Assembly: GCA_905221605.1 (NCBI GenBank)
Contig: CAJNDS010002783.1
Span: 220,001-278,947, forward strand
Reading direction: 5' to 3'
From: Symbiodinium natans
Taxonomy: Eukaryota; Sar; Dinophyceae; Suessiales; Symbiodiniaceae
Length of the DNA: 58,947 nucleotides
Shown here: positions 49,649 through 58,947 of the stretch, in pieces
Layout of the letters: every line of letters begins with the position of its first letter
How positions within the stretch are numbered: position 1 is the first letter of the stretch
Notes under the pieces: generated by a model
What the model was told of the DNA's origin: nothing
The model's input: only the letters and a program-made list of their open reading frames with translations
Database searches by the model: none
Translations under genes and position numbers: made by a program

Positions 49649-52600
49649 ATGCCTGATGGCTTGCGGCGGGCGGGCGAAGTGCAGACAGGTTTTCGGATCC
49701 AGATCCACGAAGCAGACAGGCCGACTGAGGTACCACTGCCACATCAAGCGGAATCTCCGCCGATAGAAGAGATCCCTTGGTTGCACAAACAGAAAACTTC
49801 AGATCAGCTCCCTACAGATGCTTGTCCCTTTCTGGCGCTGGCTGGTGTCTCGGAGCAGTCTGCTGGCAACCCCCATGTTCCCGAAGGAGGGGGCGAGCAT
49901 GATGTTCAGAATGCTGAAAATTCACCAGCTGACTGGTCAGCGGCTGAGGCTGAACAGAAGAACCAAGTTCTGCCACGCATCACAGAGTCTTGCAACCTCT
50001 TCCGAAGGACAGAGGTCTCCCTTTTTGGAAAGTTGATGTACGCCGATCTTCTGCAGAGATCCCCAGACAAGAAGCAGTTTCATGCCATTTTCAGCTCCAC
50101 CGACATGAACAGGTTCGGGCTCTGGGATGCTTTGGGTTTAGGATTCGGGGCGGGTCGGGTAGCTTCGTCAGAACTTTCCCGCGAGCAGGCTGGCCAGCGT
50201 CTTTGGACGAATACCGCTTGAGATGCATCGCCTGCTTGCCTTGCCTACAAAGGGCGTGTTGTCGCAGGAGCTTCAGAAACTGGCTCTACGTCACGTGGAT
50301 TATGGAGCAGCCCGCCATCACCGAAGTGAATTCAGGAAGAGCTTCCTGTACGCCTTGTCGCAGTGCTTGCTACGTGCTGGCGGTATTTGGGATGCTCGAC
50401 TGGAGGAAAGTTGGGCGTGGGTCTTCGACAGCTTCAGCGAAGAGCTGTTCACGCACCTGGAGCGGCTCAAGCCCAAGATAGAGCTGATCCGCTCCACGTG
50501 GTCCGAGGTTTTGCAAGATGTCAGGTCGAAGACCGAGCTTATGTCATCCAGGTCGGTCGCCTCCAACAGCACGACCTGGACCAAGAAGAGCAGCCGGAAA
50601 ACCCTCGCCTCAAAGGCGACGAAGGCACACCTCACCATCTCCGCGGAACTTGGCGAGGCTGAAGGCGGAGTGGTTGCGCATGGATCCCATGGCTCCTCTG
50701 TAACCGCCCTCGGCACCATGCTTGGGCAGAAGATGCGCTTGCAACTGCATCAGGGGGACTTGACTTTTACGTTCACTGACCAGCACGGCGCAAAGTTGGG
50801 CCTCGCTCTGGATCTGATCGTGTCTACCGCCACCCAGCCGTCCGAGTTGGAGCGTCAACTCTTCCGCCTTGCGCAGCGCCACGTGGAACTTGGGGTCGCT
50901 CCGGAGCACCTGCGGATCTTCAGACGTTGCCTGTTTGAGCTGCTCAATGCTTTCCTGAAGACTTGGGAGGGCGAGGTCCAGATGGCGTGGCTTTGGCTCT
51001 GGGGCGTCGTGGAGAGGACTTTCCTGGATGTCATGGTGAAGTGGAAGCACGTGCGGCACTCCGTGGAGAGCTCCTGGCGCGGTCTGTCCAGCAGTCCCCA
51101 GTTTTCAATGAGCTTGGCCCGGCAGTTGCACGGCAAGCTGTTCCAGCAGCAGGCCTTCCGCGGAATGTTCCGGAAGCGTGACGAGGCTATGGCAGCCGCC
51201 TTTGCCAAAGCCATCGAGCTGCTCGTGGCCTGCACTAGAGACAGTGAGGTTCAGCAAGCACTGGAGCGAACGGCTGTCATGCACTGCAAGTTTGACTTGC
51301 AGCCCTGGCACTTTGAGGCCTGGGGCGAGGCACTGTTGGACGTACTTGCGGAGGCTTCCAGAGAAGCTGGGAAGGATTGGAGTGAGGACTCTCGCTCTTC
51401 CTGGTCCATCCTACACAACATGGCCTCCCAGAGCTTCATTGAGACTTGGTAGCCCTGTGGTACCCTTTACCCTTTTTTTGTTATGGTTTCCCCTTTTAAA
51501 GTAGCCAACCCAAAAAAGGCTGCCCTTATTAGGGCTTGGTTACTGGGCTACCAAGGAGATCATTGACAGCTCCCGGACGAGTCTTTGCAGCGCCCTGGTC
51601 CGTGCCTCGAGCCGAAGGGTCAAAGAGGCGCTGGCCAAAGCTCCGCGTAGCGAGCGTGCCAGCAGCGCGCTTCAGGTGGGGGTTTACGATATTTGGGGGT
51701 GCCTTTCTGGGGTCCTTGTTATCTAATTACTATTTGGGGGGTCTCTATATTTTAGAGGTTTTTAGAGGTCCCCTATTTTCGTAAATCCCCAGGTTTCTGC
51801 AGGCAAGCAGCAGCTGTCGCCCCTCCTCTGGGCACTCAGGGATGGGCACACGGAGATTTTGGAGATTCTGCTGAGTGACATCTTGACGCTTCGAGCTGAC
51901 AGGACCTGCTTCTACTATGGTGTTGACGAGCTGTGGAAGCGATGTCCCGTGATTCTGGATGCCTTAATCGAGTATGCGCCACAACTCTTGGAGCCGTTTC
52001 TGGATGGACACCTATGGGTCAGCCGAGAGACATCTGATGGCTGTCGGAGGGTGAACATGTGGTTGGAGCACATCTACGGAAACCCCAGCCTCGTATCCAG
52101 AGTGTTTGAGGGGCCGCTGGGCACGCTGGTGCAACGGTTGCCAGAGTCGCACATCGAGGTCTTCAACCACCCGGTGATCTCAACAGCCGTTGACCTCAAG
52201 TGGCGTCGCTTTGGGCGGAGGAAGCTCATAAGCGTTGCACTGCAACAGATTCTCTGTCTCATTTCCTACCTCGTGGTTGGGGTGTCCCAGGGCATGAATA
52301 TGCACACTGGCATCGGCGCTTGTGCCTTGTGGGGAGTGATCACAGCCTACCACATCCTGCGGATATGCCACATGGCTATCTGGGAGACGTGTAGTCAGCG
52401 CATGCAAGTGGTAGACCTGAGGCTTATTACCCTACACATCCCTCAGAGCGTGTGCCTGTTTTTTGTACAGCTACGATTTGTATGCTGCATCTTGTCCCTC
52501 ATGTTGATCTGGCAGATGCTGAAGCCCTGCTTCGAGGGAGCTACCGAGAACTGTCCGGCAGTAGGGGAGGGAGTATCGCGCATACTCTATGCGTTCGTGG

Positions 52601-53619
52601 CTTTCCTCCAGTGGATCCAACTTGCAGAGATGTTCAAGTTACACAGCAAGCTGGCTGCAGTTGTTTTGCTGGGCAAGGCAATGCTTCAGGATGCCGCGCG
52701 GTTCATGATGGGTCTCTTGTTATGGCTGATTGCAGTAGGAGCTGCCCTGGACAAGCTGACCAGCAGCACCATGAGCTCTCATGATGCCTTTAACTTCAAG
52801 AGCGCCTATTCTCTGTTTGCCTTGGCTTTGGGGGTAGGCGAGGACTCTGACCTGACTTTCTACACCGGCTCCTTTGAGGCTGTCGTAAAGGCACTCTTCC
52901 TGAGTGCTCTGTGGGTGTCCATGATCCCCATCACCAATCTTCTCATCGCAGCGGTGGTCTCCATCTATGCGAAGGCCGAGGCGATGACCATCGCTCTGGC
53001 CATGAAGACTCGCGCAGACTTTGCGCTGCGCGTTGAGGACGCACTCCCCTCCGAGACGCGGCTTGCCTATTTCAACCACCTCAACTTTCAGGAGCCCTTG
53101 CCCTTCTCTAAGTACGAGAAGGGCCCCAGCGGCGGACTCTCGAATCTTTGCAACCCTGTGGACCTGAAGCATCCGAGCTATGCCAGGCGCACCGATGCCG
53201 TGCTGTTTTTCCCAGGTGACACAGGGCCCGACCTGCCCTGGCCAGCGCACGAGGTTCCCCTCATTGCCACTGGTTCATCGACATCTGCCACGGCAAGAGC
53301 CATGGCTTCGGTACCCGAAAGCCATTCGCCGTCGGACTTCCATCATGCTCCGGCCATGCAGCTGGAACCTGCGGCCGTGAAGGCGATGGCGCGGGCGCTG
53401 GGCCCAGAGCACTGCGTCCTCGTTGTCGAAGGACGTATCTACTACGTTGGGAAGTTTCAGGCCCACCACCCAGGCGGAAAGGCGATCCTTGCAGCCGAAA
53501 ACGGCAGTGACGTCTCCGACTTGTTCCGAGTCTCCCATGCTAATGTTCACCGCGCCCGAGCAGCTCTGAAAGATCTTCCCGTTCTCGGGACCGTTTCGTC
53601 GGCTGAGCTTCTCAAGTGA
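49649..53619 (+). CDS. Triple-globin / ankyrin / TRP-like channel / cytochrome b5 fusion
   Basis: Exons: 49649 to about 50134, 50223-51440, 51556-51675, 51793-53619; about 1,200 residues. The N-terminus is disordered. Globin 1 spans the first splice: VSLFGKLMYADLLQRSPDKK, then proximal His in LALRHVDYG. Globin 2 (A helix ELIRSTWSEVLQD, a 60-residue insert, distal His in TDQHGAKLGLALDL, proximal His in LAQRHVELGV). Globin 3 (FSMSLARQLHGKLF, proximal His in TAVMHCKFDLQPWHF, no distal His). Then an ankyrin-like segment (LSPLLWALRDGHTEILEILL), six membrane helices with a pore loop (YSLFALALGVGEDSD) and a TRP/polycystin-like last helix (ITNLLIAAVVSIYAKAEA). The C-terminus has HPGG and FRVSH heme ligands of cytochrome b5. 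Removing the two inverted-repeat introns restores the frame exactly. A heme-regulated cation channel is the inference. The start ATG is the least certain part. Confidence 0.75.
50126..50222 (+). other. First intron of the globin-channel gene (approximate)
   Basis: The globin 1 E helix (DMNRFGLWDAL) must join MHRLLALPTKGVLSQELQKL in another frame. Removing 50135-50222 does this. The interval contains GGGTTTAGGATTCGG and ends TTGAG, with a GATGC repeat at both sides (50126 and 50222). The donor is non-canonical or displaced by a few bases. Confidence 0.5.
51441..51555 (+). mobile_element. Introner in the globin-channel gene, copy 1
   Basis: CTTGGTAGCCC (51445-51455) and GGGCTACCAAG (51545-51555) are perfect inverted repeats, flanked by GAGA on both sides. 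Removing the element with one GAGA (115 nt) joins globin 3 to the ankyrin-like exon in frame (ATT|GAGATC). Splice borders would be non-canonical. Confidence 0.75.
51676..51792 (+). mobile_element. Introner in the globin-channel gene, copy 2 (family D)
   Basis: GTGGGGGTTTACGATATTTG pairs with TATTTTCGTAAATCCCCAG. 117 nt, GT-AG, with TTCAG|GT at the left and CCCAG|GT at the right, phase 0. It contains an in-frame TAA, so it must be spliced. The right end matches elements at 5972 and 8443. Confidence 0.8.
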
Positions 53620-54255
53620 TTGCACAGCTACGTCGAAGACAGAAAGCTGCAGAGGGAATGGGGTTCAGGGTATGGGGTTTACGGTTTAGGGGGCTGGGTT
53701 ATCACGATCTGGTATGTAGGTAGGTCAGGCATTGGGCCTCGGGAGGCTTTGCAGCCCTAGCTGTTCACAGCCGTTCCTACCCATCCGAAGCAGCTCTCCA
53801 AGCGACGGTACGGGCCAAGAATCCCCGAAGGGGTTTTGGCTTGCCAGATGAGACTTTTGAATCTCCGTTTCTGCACAGGCTTCCAGACTACTCTGTGGCT
53901 AGCGAAGTTCAATCTACGTAGTGCTTACTTTGGCTGTGCCAGTACAAAACGGTCCGATCACGTATCAACCGAGAACATGTCTGTGTACCCTTGAGATGTA
54001 CGCACACATGCCAGCTGTGCCTCGTAGCCGTTTTGCCCTAGAAACCCTTGAGGGTTTAGGGCTTGGTTTTGGGGTGTACAGTTCTACCCTGGGCTTCTAC
54101 CCCGTGCAATGTCACACCTACCAGGCGGGCACCGGTGTAGGGTTTTCGGATTTCGGATGTCGGGGTGTTCGGTTCAAGCATAGACTTATCTGCTGCGAAG
54201 CGCGTACTTTCATGAAACGTGTGCACCACGCGCAGGATGTCAGCGCCTCGATGGA
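53620..54255. other. Intergenic, no gene I can support
   Basis: Follows the cytochrome b5 stop. A 120-codon plus frame (53921-54283) ends in array-derived codons and lacks motifs. Confidence 0.4.
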
Positions 54256-54319
54256 ACCCCAAACCCTAAACCCTAAACCCTAAACCCTAAACCCTAAACC
54301 CTAAACCCTAAACCCTAAA
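54256..54319. repeat. CCCTAAA array
   Basis: Nine units. Confidence 0.93.
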
Positions 54320-54434
54320 TAGGTGAAATTGCTTTCTAGGTCAACCAGATGTTGAAGAAGCGCCCGGCAAGTCGCCGGTGTCAGGGAGGATGCTTGGCCG
54401 CAGCAATATCATACAGTGTAACTCCCATCAAATT

Positions 54435-54535
54435 ACTTGTATATATATATGTATGCATATATTATATATATAATACATATATATATATATATATAATGTA
54501 TATATGTATATAGAAATATATTTTTTATTTGTTTA
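54435..54535. repeat. (TA)n tract
   Basis: TATATA with TATGCATA palindromes, followed by a T-rich tract and the acceptor TTCTCAG at 54553-54559. Confidence 0.85.
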
Positions 54536-54559
54536 TATGCGATCTGTTTCTATTCTCAG

Positions 54560-55507
54560 TCGCATCTCAGCACAAGACAAGGACCGATGCCGCCCGTGGA
54601 GCTGAGAGAACGAATCCTGATGATGTGTGGCCCAAGCTTGGGAAGAATGTGGTCGATCGCTTGAAACGTCACGAGCTGCCAGGAGACAGCCTTGTGTCCC
54701 TCCGCTTCGCAGCGAAGACGAACTTTAGTGCGTTCATCTTTTTGCCCTCGATGCTGCTAACAATCCTGGGAGAGTCTGTTGTTCTCAATTTCGAAACGGC
54801 CGCGGTATTGGACAGCAAAGGGAAGCCCTCTTGCGTTTGGGGCAATGTGGCAGAAGATTTCTTTACAGGAAGGAAATACTGCCCCGCAATCGCGGGGTTC
54901 AGTCCATGGACTTGGAGTGTAGGCTGGTATGGCACGTTCATCATCACATGTGCTTTCGCTTACTACAAGGGCCGCGGCATAAGAGCACGGTGCCCGTCAT
55001 CTCCTGACCGCGACTCTTCCGCCTTCTGCTACTTCCTTGATTGCACCCGAGCACGCTACACGGATCGGCACCTTCTTGCTTGGTTCATACTGGTGACGCT
55101 GTGTTTCTTCAACTCCATTGGCATCCGGCTGGTGTCCACGTCCCATGGGAAGGACATCTCGAATGCTTGTGTCCGTTATGGCGACTGGGCTGGTCACATG
55201 GACTACTGCCAACCCGCAGGTTTGTTGGAGCCCAGTTCATGGAGATATTGGAAAACTGCCTTTTCTTCTAAGGTTCTTGAACTATTTTCTTACTGCCAAA
55301 ACTCTCAAGAAGGACTCAGCACTACATCTGAACCCGAAATCGTGCTAAGGTTGGACGATCATCCTTTTTGGCTTGTACACTTTCTACTCCGCGGCGTTGA
55401 TGGATCAGGGAACTGTTGGCTGGCGTGCCAAAAATGAGCAGGATCGACTGAAAGGATTTGTGTTATGCATTTGGCTTCATGTGGGTCTCACAACGTCTCA
55501 TAGCTAA
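54560..55507 (+). CDS. Unidentified multi-pass membrane protein (5' part)
   Basis: Exon begins after TTTCTATTCTCAG; the upstream start codon is not identified. Reads DVWPKLGKNVVDRLKRHELP, then hydrophobic segments (FSAFIFLPSMLLTILGESVV; WSVGWYGTFIITCAFAYYKG; LLAWFILVTLCFFNSIGIRL) separated by Cys-rich loops. The first frame runs to 55437, but another frame from 55352 gives WTIILFGLYTFYSAAL and DQGTVGWRAKNEQDRLKGFV to TAA 55505, which looks more authentic. So an intron or shift lies near 55250-55350. It may be the first half of one gene continuing at 56609. Family not recognised. Confidence 0.5.
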
Positions 55508-55587
55508 GTCTTATATACCACAAAACCCTCAATCTTTAGACCCCGAACCCCAAACTCCACAAGCAGGTCCCCGTAAGTCCCCCTGAG

Positions 55588-55654
55588 CCCTAAACCCTAA
55601 CCCCTAACCCCTAACCCCTAAACCCTAAACCCTAAACCCTAAGCCCTAAACCCT
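55588..55654. repeat. CCCTAAA/CCCCTAA array
   Basis: Nine mixed units. A following plus-strand segment (about 55658-55750) reads KEMIMDPVLAAAVKLKALVR and may be an exon. Confidence 0.9.
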
Positions 55655-55760
55655 TCAGAAGGAGATGATCATGGATCCGGTCCTTGCTGCCGCTGTGAAG
55701 TTGAAGGCGCTGGTGCGGAAGCAGATGCAGCAGATGCTTGGGAACAAGCAAGCTTTAGGA

Positions 55761-55872
55761 CTTTAGGGTTTAGGGGTTTAGGGGTTTAGGGGTTTAGGGG
55801 TTTAGGTGTTTAGGGGTTTAGGGGTTTAGGGGTTTAGGGGTTTAGGGGTTTAGGGGTTTAGGGGTTTAGGGG
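55761..55872. repeat. Variant array (TTTAGGGG)n
   Basis: About 13 octamers TTTAGGGG, one GTGTTTAGGGG. A third independent homogenised variant in this window. Confidence 0.95.
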
Positions 55873-56289
55873 TCACGGCCTCTGCTCCCCGATCTCGACC
55901 TGCGCCTGCCGCGAGTGCGTCGCAGGCGCTCCCTTGCCCTCAGCGCCCCCTGGGCACCTCGGGGGGCGCCCGAGAGGGCGGGGGGTGCTGCTGTGCCCTG
56001 GCCTCCCTTTTCTGCCTTGGCCTTCCTTCTGTGGTAGATTCCGTGCTCTCGCTTTTGCCAGAGAGACAGGGGCATGTCGTTCGTGTAGTAGTTTCAACTC
56101 TTGCATCAGCACTTCCGGTGCCTTCACTGCAAAGGATGGGGGTGGTTCCTGTTTTGCGGCTTCCTTTCGCTGTTGCGGTTCCATCGTTCTGGCGTTGCGC
56201 AAGTTGCCTGCTCGTAGCTTGTGCGATACTCTTGCGCGTGGCTGCCTTTTTCCTGGGTGCCACTGTACCCTGGCCTCCCAAAACCTCAA
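55873..56289 (-). CDS. Doubtful minus-strand ORF, Arg/Lys/Gln-rich
   Basis: 138 codons with KAPEVLMQELKLLHERHAPV flanked by basic and Pro-rich sequence. The composition resembles disordered RNA-binding or gag-like regions. A second minus frame overlaps it (55940-56317). Could equally be chance openness of a GC-rich region. Confidence 0.25.
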   Translation of the reverse strand: MRFWEARVQWHPGKRQPRARVSHKLRAGNLRNARTMEPQQRKEAAKQEPPPSFAVKAPEVLMQELKLLHERHAPVSLAKARARNLPQKEGQGRKGRPGHSSTPRPLGRPPRCPGGAEGKGAPATHSRQAQVEIGEQRP

Positions 56290-56608
56290 TTCTCGGTGTG
56301 CGGGCCTGGTGCCTCATTCAGTGTCATTTTGGCCCTGCTTTGTGTTTCAATTCACCCTCTGGGATTCCCGTGTTGGCCAAGGTCATCGTGTGGTCCCTGC
56401 CGGGTTTGTCTCCTGCCGCGCAGTGTTTGCTTTGAAGACGGTGACTTACCCTATGGCCTAGCTGTTTTCCTGCGCCCTTCCTCCTCCTCCTCCTCCGACC
56501 AGTCTCTGACATTCGTCGTGCTTAGAAGTTTATTGGTCGCTCTCCTAAGCAACGACCCTGGAACCTTAAATCCTAGGCCGTTGGTGGGTCAAGGTTTCGG
56601 GTACTGAT

Positions 56609-58405
56609 ATGTTTCCTTCGCTGCGCGGAGCCGGCCTGGTTGACTCCCCAGCACGCTCGCTTCTGCTCACCGCAGCACCCGCAGCAAGCCTGAGTTTAGG
56701 ATGGGGAGGGTTTCGGGGTTTGGTGTTTAGGGTTTTGGGGTGTGCTGAGGGCTACTCAGCTACTCGTTCCCAAATCCCTAAGTTTACTGTGAGGAGCCGG
56801 GAGAAGCAGCTCAACACCCACTCGGTTCTCGACAAGTTCGTGTTAAAGCCGTTTTGTCTTTGTAAGCTGTTTTGTCTTCGTGTTGGACAGAGTGCGGCCG
56901 CTTTGGTTCGTGCCTGTCAGACAGGGGAGGGGGACGAGAAAGCTGAGCCAGATTCTACGTCTGAGGACGAGGCAAGTGAAGAAAGTCCTTGGGACTTTTG
57001 TGAGACATTTCAGCAGGATGTGGAAGACATCTTCAAAAATGCGTTGGCCTTTGAGCACTGGCAGAAGCACGAGACTACGTTGTTCTATGCTCAAGATGCT
57101 CTTATGTGTGAAAGAGCCAACGTAAGGTTGCGAATGAGAGCCGGCACAATTCCAGCAGGAGAGGATCCATTGTTGAAACGGCTGGACCAGATTGAGAATT
57201 CAGTCAAGACATGGAGTGGCCAGCGCAAGCCCATTGAAATCATGGAAGAGTACAAATTTTGCACTTACCTCAAGGGTATCAAGAATGGTGCACTAGTCCG
57301 GTCGAGAACACAAGGGGGCCATTGTGTAGGAATTGGTCCCATCGTCATTGGCTTCTTCCTGGGGCTGATGTGGTTCTACCTTTTCACATTCACACCCCAA
57401 GGAGACTCCTATGCCTGGATCTATGCCTGGCTCTACTATGGGGAAGACATAGAACGTGTTGTACAGTACCGGTGCACGGCAACCAATTCTACGGCAAAGC
57501 CCAGTCCATGGTGCGATGCAACCGACTACCTTCTGATCTCACGGACCACCCTCTGGGTATCACATCAAATGTGGGCTTGTCGAAGGGGGGCATTCTTAGG
57601 TTAGGCCATGTTTGATATTGCAGTAAGAGACGTAGCCATACATAGCTGCATGGGAGCCCTGAGGTTGAGTGTGCGCTACAATGAGATTGGAGTGGTCGTG
57701 GCAGCTGCTTCCAAAGCCTTAATCCTCGGGATGTGTGGAGGCATGTGGGCAATCAATGTTTCCAAGACGCTGACGGGCCTGCAGCAGGCTACACATCCCA
57801 TGCACATCCTGGACGCAATCCTTGCATGGTGGGCCAGGGCAGGCAACACGTCCACCTGCCACGTGCATGTGTGGAAGCTAGCAAGAGATTCGATCCTTCA
57901 TAGCGATGTCAAGAACATCCTTGCCAGATACGAGAAGGTTGTGCTTGGGTACGTTGGTTTTGCCTTTTGGTTGATGACAGACTCTACCGTCCAGATTGCT
58001 ATCCTCAACAATCCTCCAAACGTGATGGCGCTGTACTTTCTTGTGCTGATGTGTGGCTGCACATTACTGTGCCTATACCAAGCCACAGAGGTGCACTATA
58101 GCCAGCTCCGGCACATCCAAACCTTGCAACGCTTGAAGGAGTCGACCTACGTCTACGGTGAGAGGCCGGACCTCATACATCAACGCGACTTGATCGATCA
58201 AATGATCACAAGGATGTCCAACGGAGGAGACTATCAAACCAGGCTCCTCTACATTCCTTTGAACCCGACCTTTCAGAAGGCGGTTGGTGTATACTTTTTT
58301 ACAGCATGTGTGTCTGTTGTTACACGACTCTCTCTCGGCGGAGGGAACATTGAAAGGTCCCTCGGAGCTTTCGAAACACTGGCAAATGCCACTGCTCAGA
58401 ATTAG
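56609..58405 (+). CDS. Unidentified multi-pass membrane protein with in-frame TAG
   Basis: One frame is open from 56609 to TAA 58405 except for TAG at 57602-57604. Coding character starts near 56790. An acidic region (EGDEKAEPDSTSEDEASEES) precedes helices DIFKNALAFEHWQKHETTLF and EYKFCTYLKGIKNGALVRSR. Membrane segments include IGPIVIGFFLGLMWFYLFTF before the stop and KVVLGYVGFAFWLMTD, NVMALYFLVLMCGCTLLCLY and VYFFTACVSVVTRLS after it. Both halves look like one protein. A 24-nt GT-AG interval (57600-57623) would remove the stop in frame; recoding, sequencing error or pseudogene are alternatives. Possibly the 3' half of the gene starting at 54560. Family not recognised. Confidence 0.5.
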
Positions 58406-58499
58406 AACCTTCGAGAGCTTGCTCAAGCACTGCACACGCCAAGCGCGGCTGAGCAATCTAGCTACCTTTCGCATCACCCCTTACCTGTTTCTCCTTTAA

Positions 58500-58947
58500 G
58501 ACCCAGCCAGCTGCAAAGCAACTGCCAGGGGTTTACAAAATACACCTGACACAATTCATAGAATATGAAAATAAATGATCATCAGAATTTCGGCTTCTAT
58601 TTTTCGTCGTCCTAGAACGTATAGATGAATCCATATCAATTTCAATCAAAGATCTAATCCCAAGGATGATTCTTGTAATTTCATAAATATTTTCTGATTT
58701 TTTTCATCGGAATTTGAGGAAGATTTTAAATATTAATGATGAATAGAAAATATAGACTAATTCTTGAATTAATCTTCTTTATTCTTGACATCTGAAATAT
58801 TGGTTTATTTTATCGAGAAGAAATCATTTCAAGATTAAGATTTTCAATTTAGATTATTTTATAAATTTTTCAAAATAATATAGAAATCATTATAATGATG
58901 GATCTCTCTTAAAAAAAGAGGAAAGATTTCGAAATATCTTATCTTTA
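58500..58947. other. AT-rich terminal segment, no gene
   Basis: From about 58550 the composition changes to strongly A+T with GATC and AATAT words, unlike the preceding 58 kb. No frame of interest on either strand. Confidence 0.6.

Overview
The window looks like nuclear DNA of a dinoflagellate or close alveolate relative; the species cannot be fixed from sequence alone. The reasons are Arabidopsis-type telomere heptamers (TTTAGGG/CCCTAAA) in dozens of interstitial arrays, many short exons separated by small terminal-inverted-repeat introns with AG|G-type or non-canonical borders, a FEA1-like iron protein, and a very gene-poor, repeat-rich layout. No rRNA, tRNA or CRISPR was seen. All exon calls are by eye, without transcript or homology support.

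Layout. 1-10.4 kb: telomere-like arrays, small DNA transposons and short plus-strand exons encoding a Pro/Gly/Met-rich low-complexity protein of the kind found in RNA-binding and splicing factors. 11.3-12.8 kb: a secreted FEA1/phytotransferrin-like iron-assimilation protein, with a probable GC-AG intron and a GPI-anchor-like tail. 14-35 kb: about twenty short plus-strand exon candidates, usually starting right after CAG and each lying between TTTAGGG or CCCTAAA arrays, so these arrays are mostly intronic. 36.8-45.5 kb: a complete, young LTR retrotransposon on the minus strand, with 207-bp LTRs, a half-tRNA-Met primer site, a polypurine tract and a CCCTA target duplication inside a telomere-like array. 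It encodes no visible reverse transcriptase or integrase. Its six consecutive reading frames appear to be one giant protein broken by single-base shifts, with WW, S1-like, PABC/MLLE and CCCH zinc-finger modules. 46.8-48 kb: an unidentified minus-strand gene. 48.4-49.3 kb: pyrimidine-rich microsatellites.

49.6-53.6 kb: a plus-strand gene that joins three globin domains, an ankyrin-like segment, a six-helix TRP-like ion channel and a C-terminal cytochrome b5 domain. Two inverted-repeat introns interrupt it and their removal restores the frame exactly. 54.5-58.4 kb: one or two unidentified multi-pass membrane protein genes. The last 400 bases switch abruptly to AT-rich DNA.

The two strongest candidates for undescribed biology are the pol-less LTR element carrying mRNA-binding modules and the globin-channel-cytochrome b5 fusion. 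A third theme is the use of telomere-like arrays and transposon-derived introns as the main spacer between exons.
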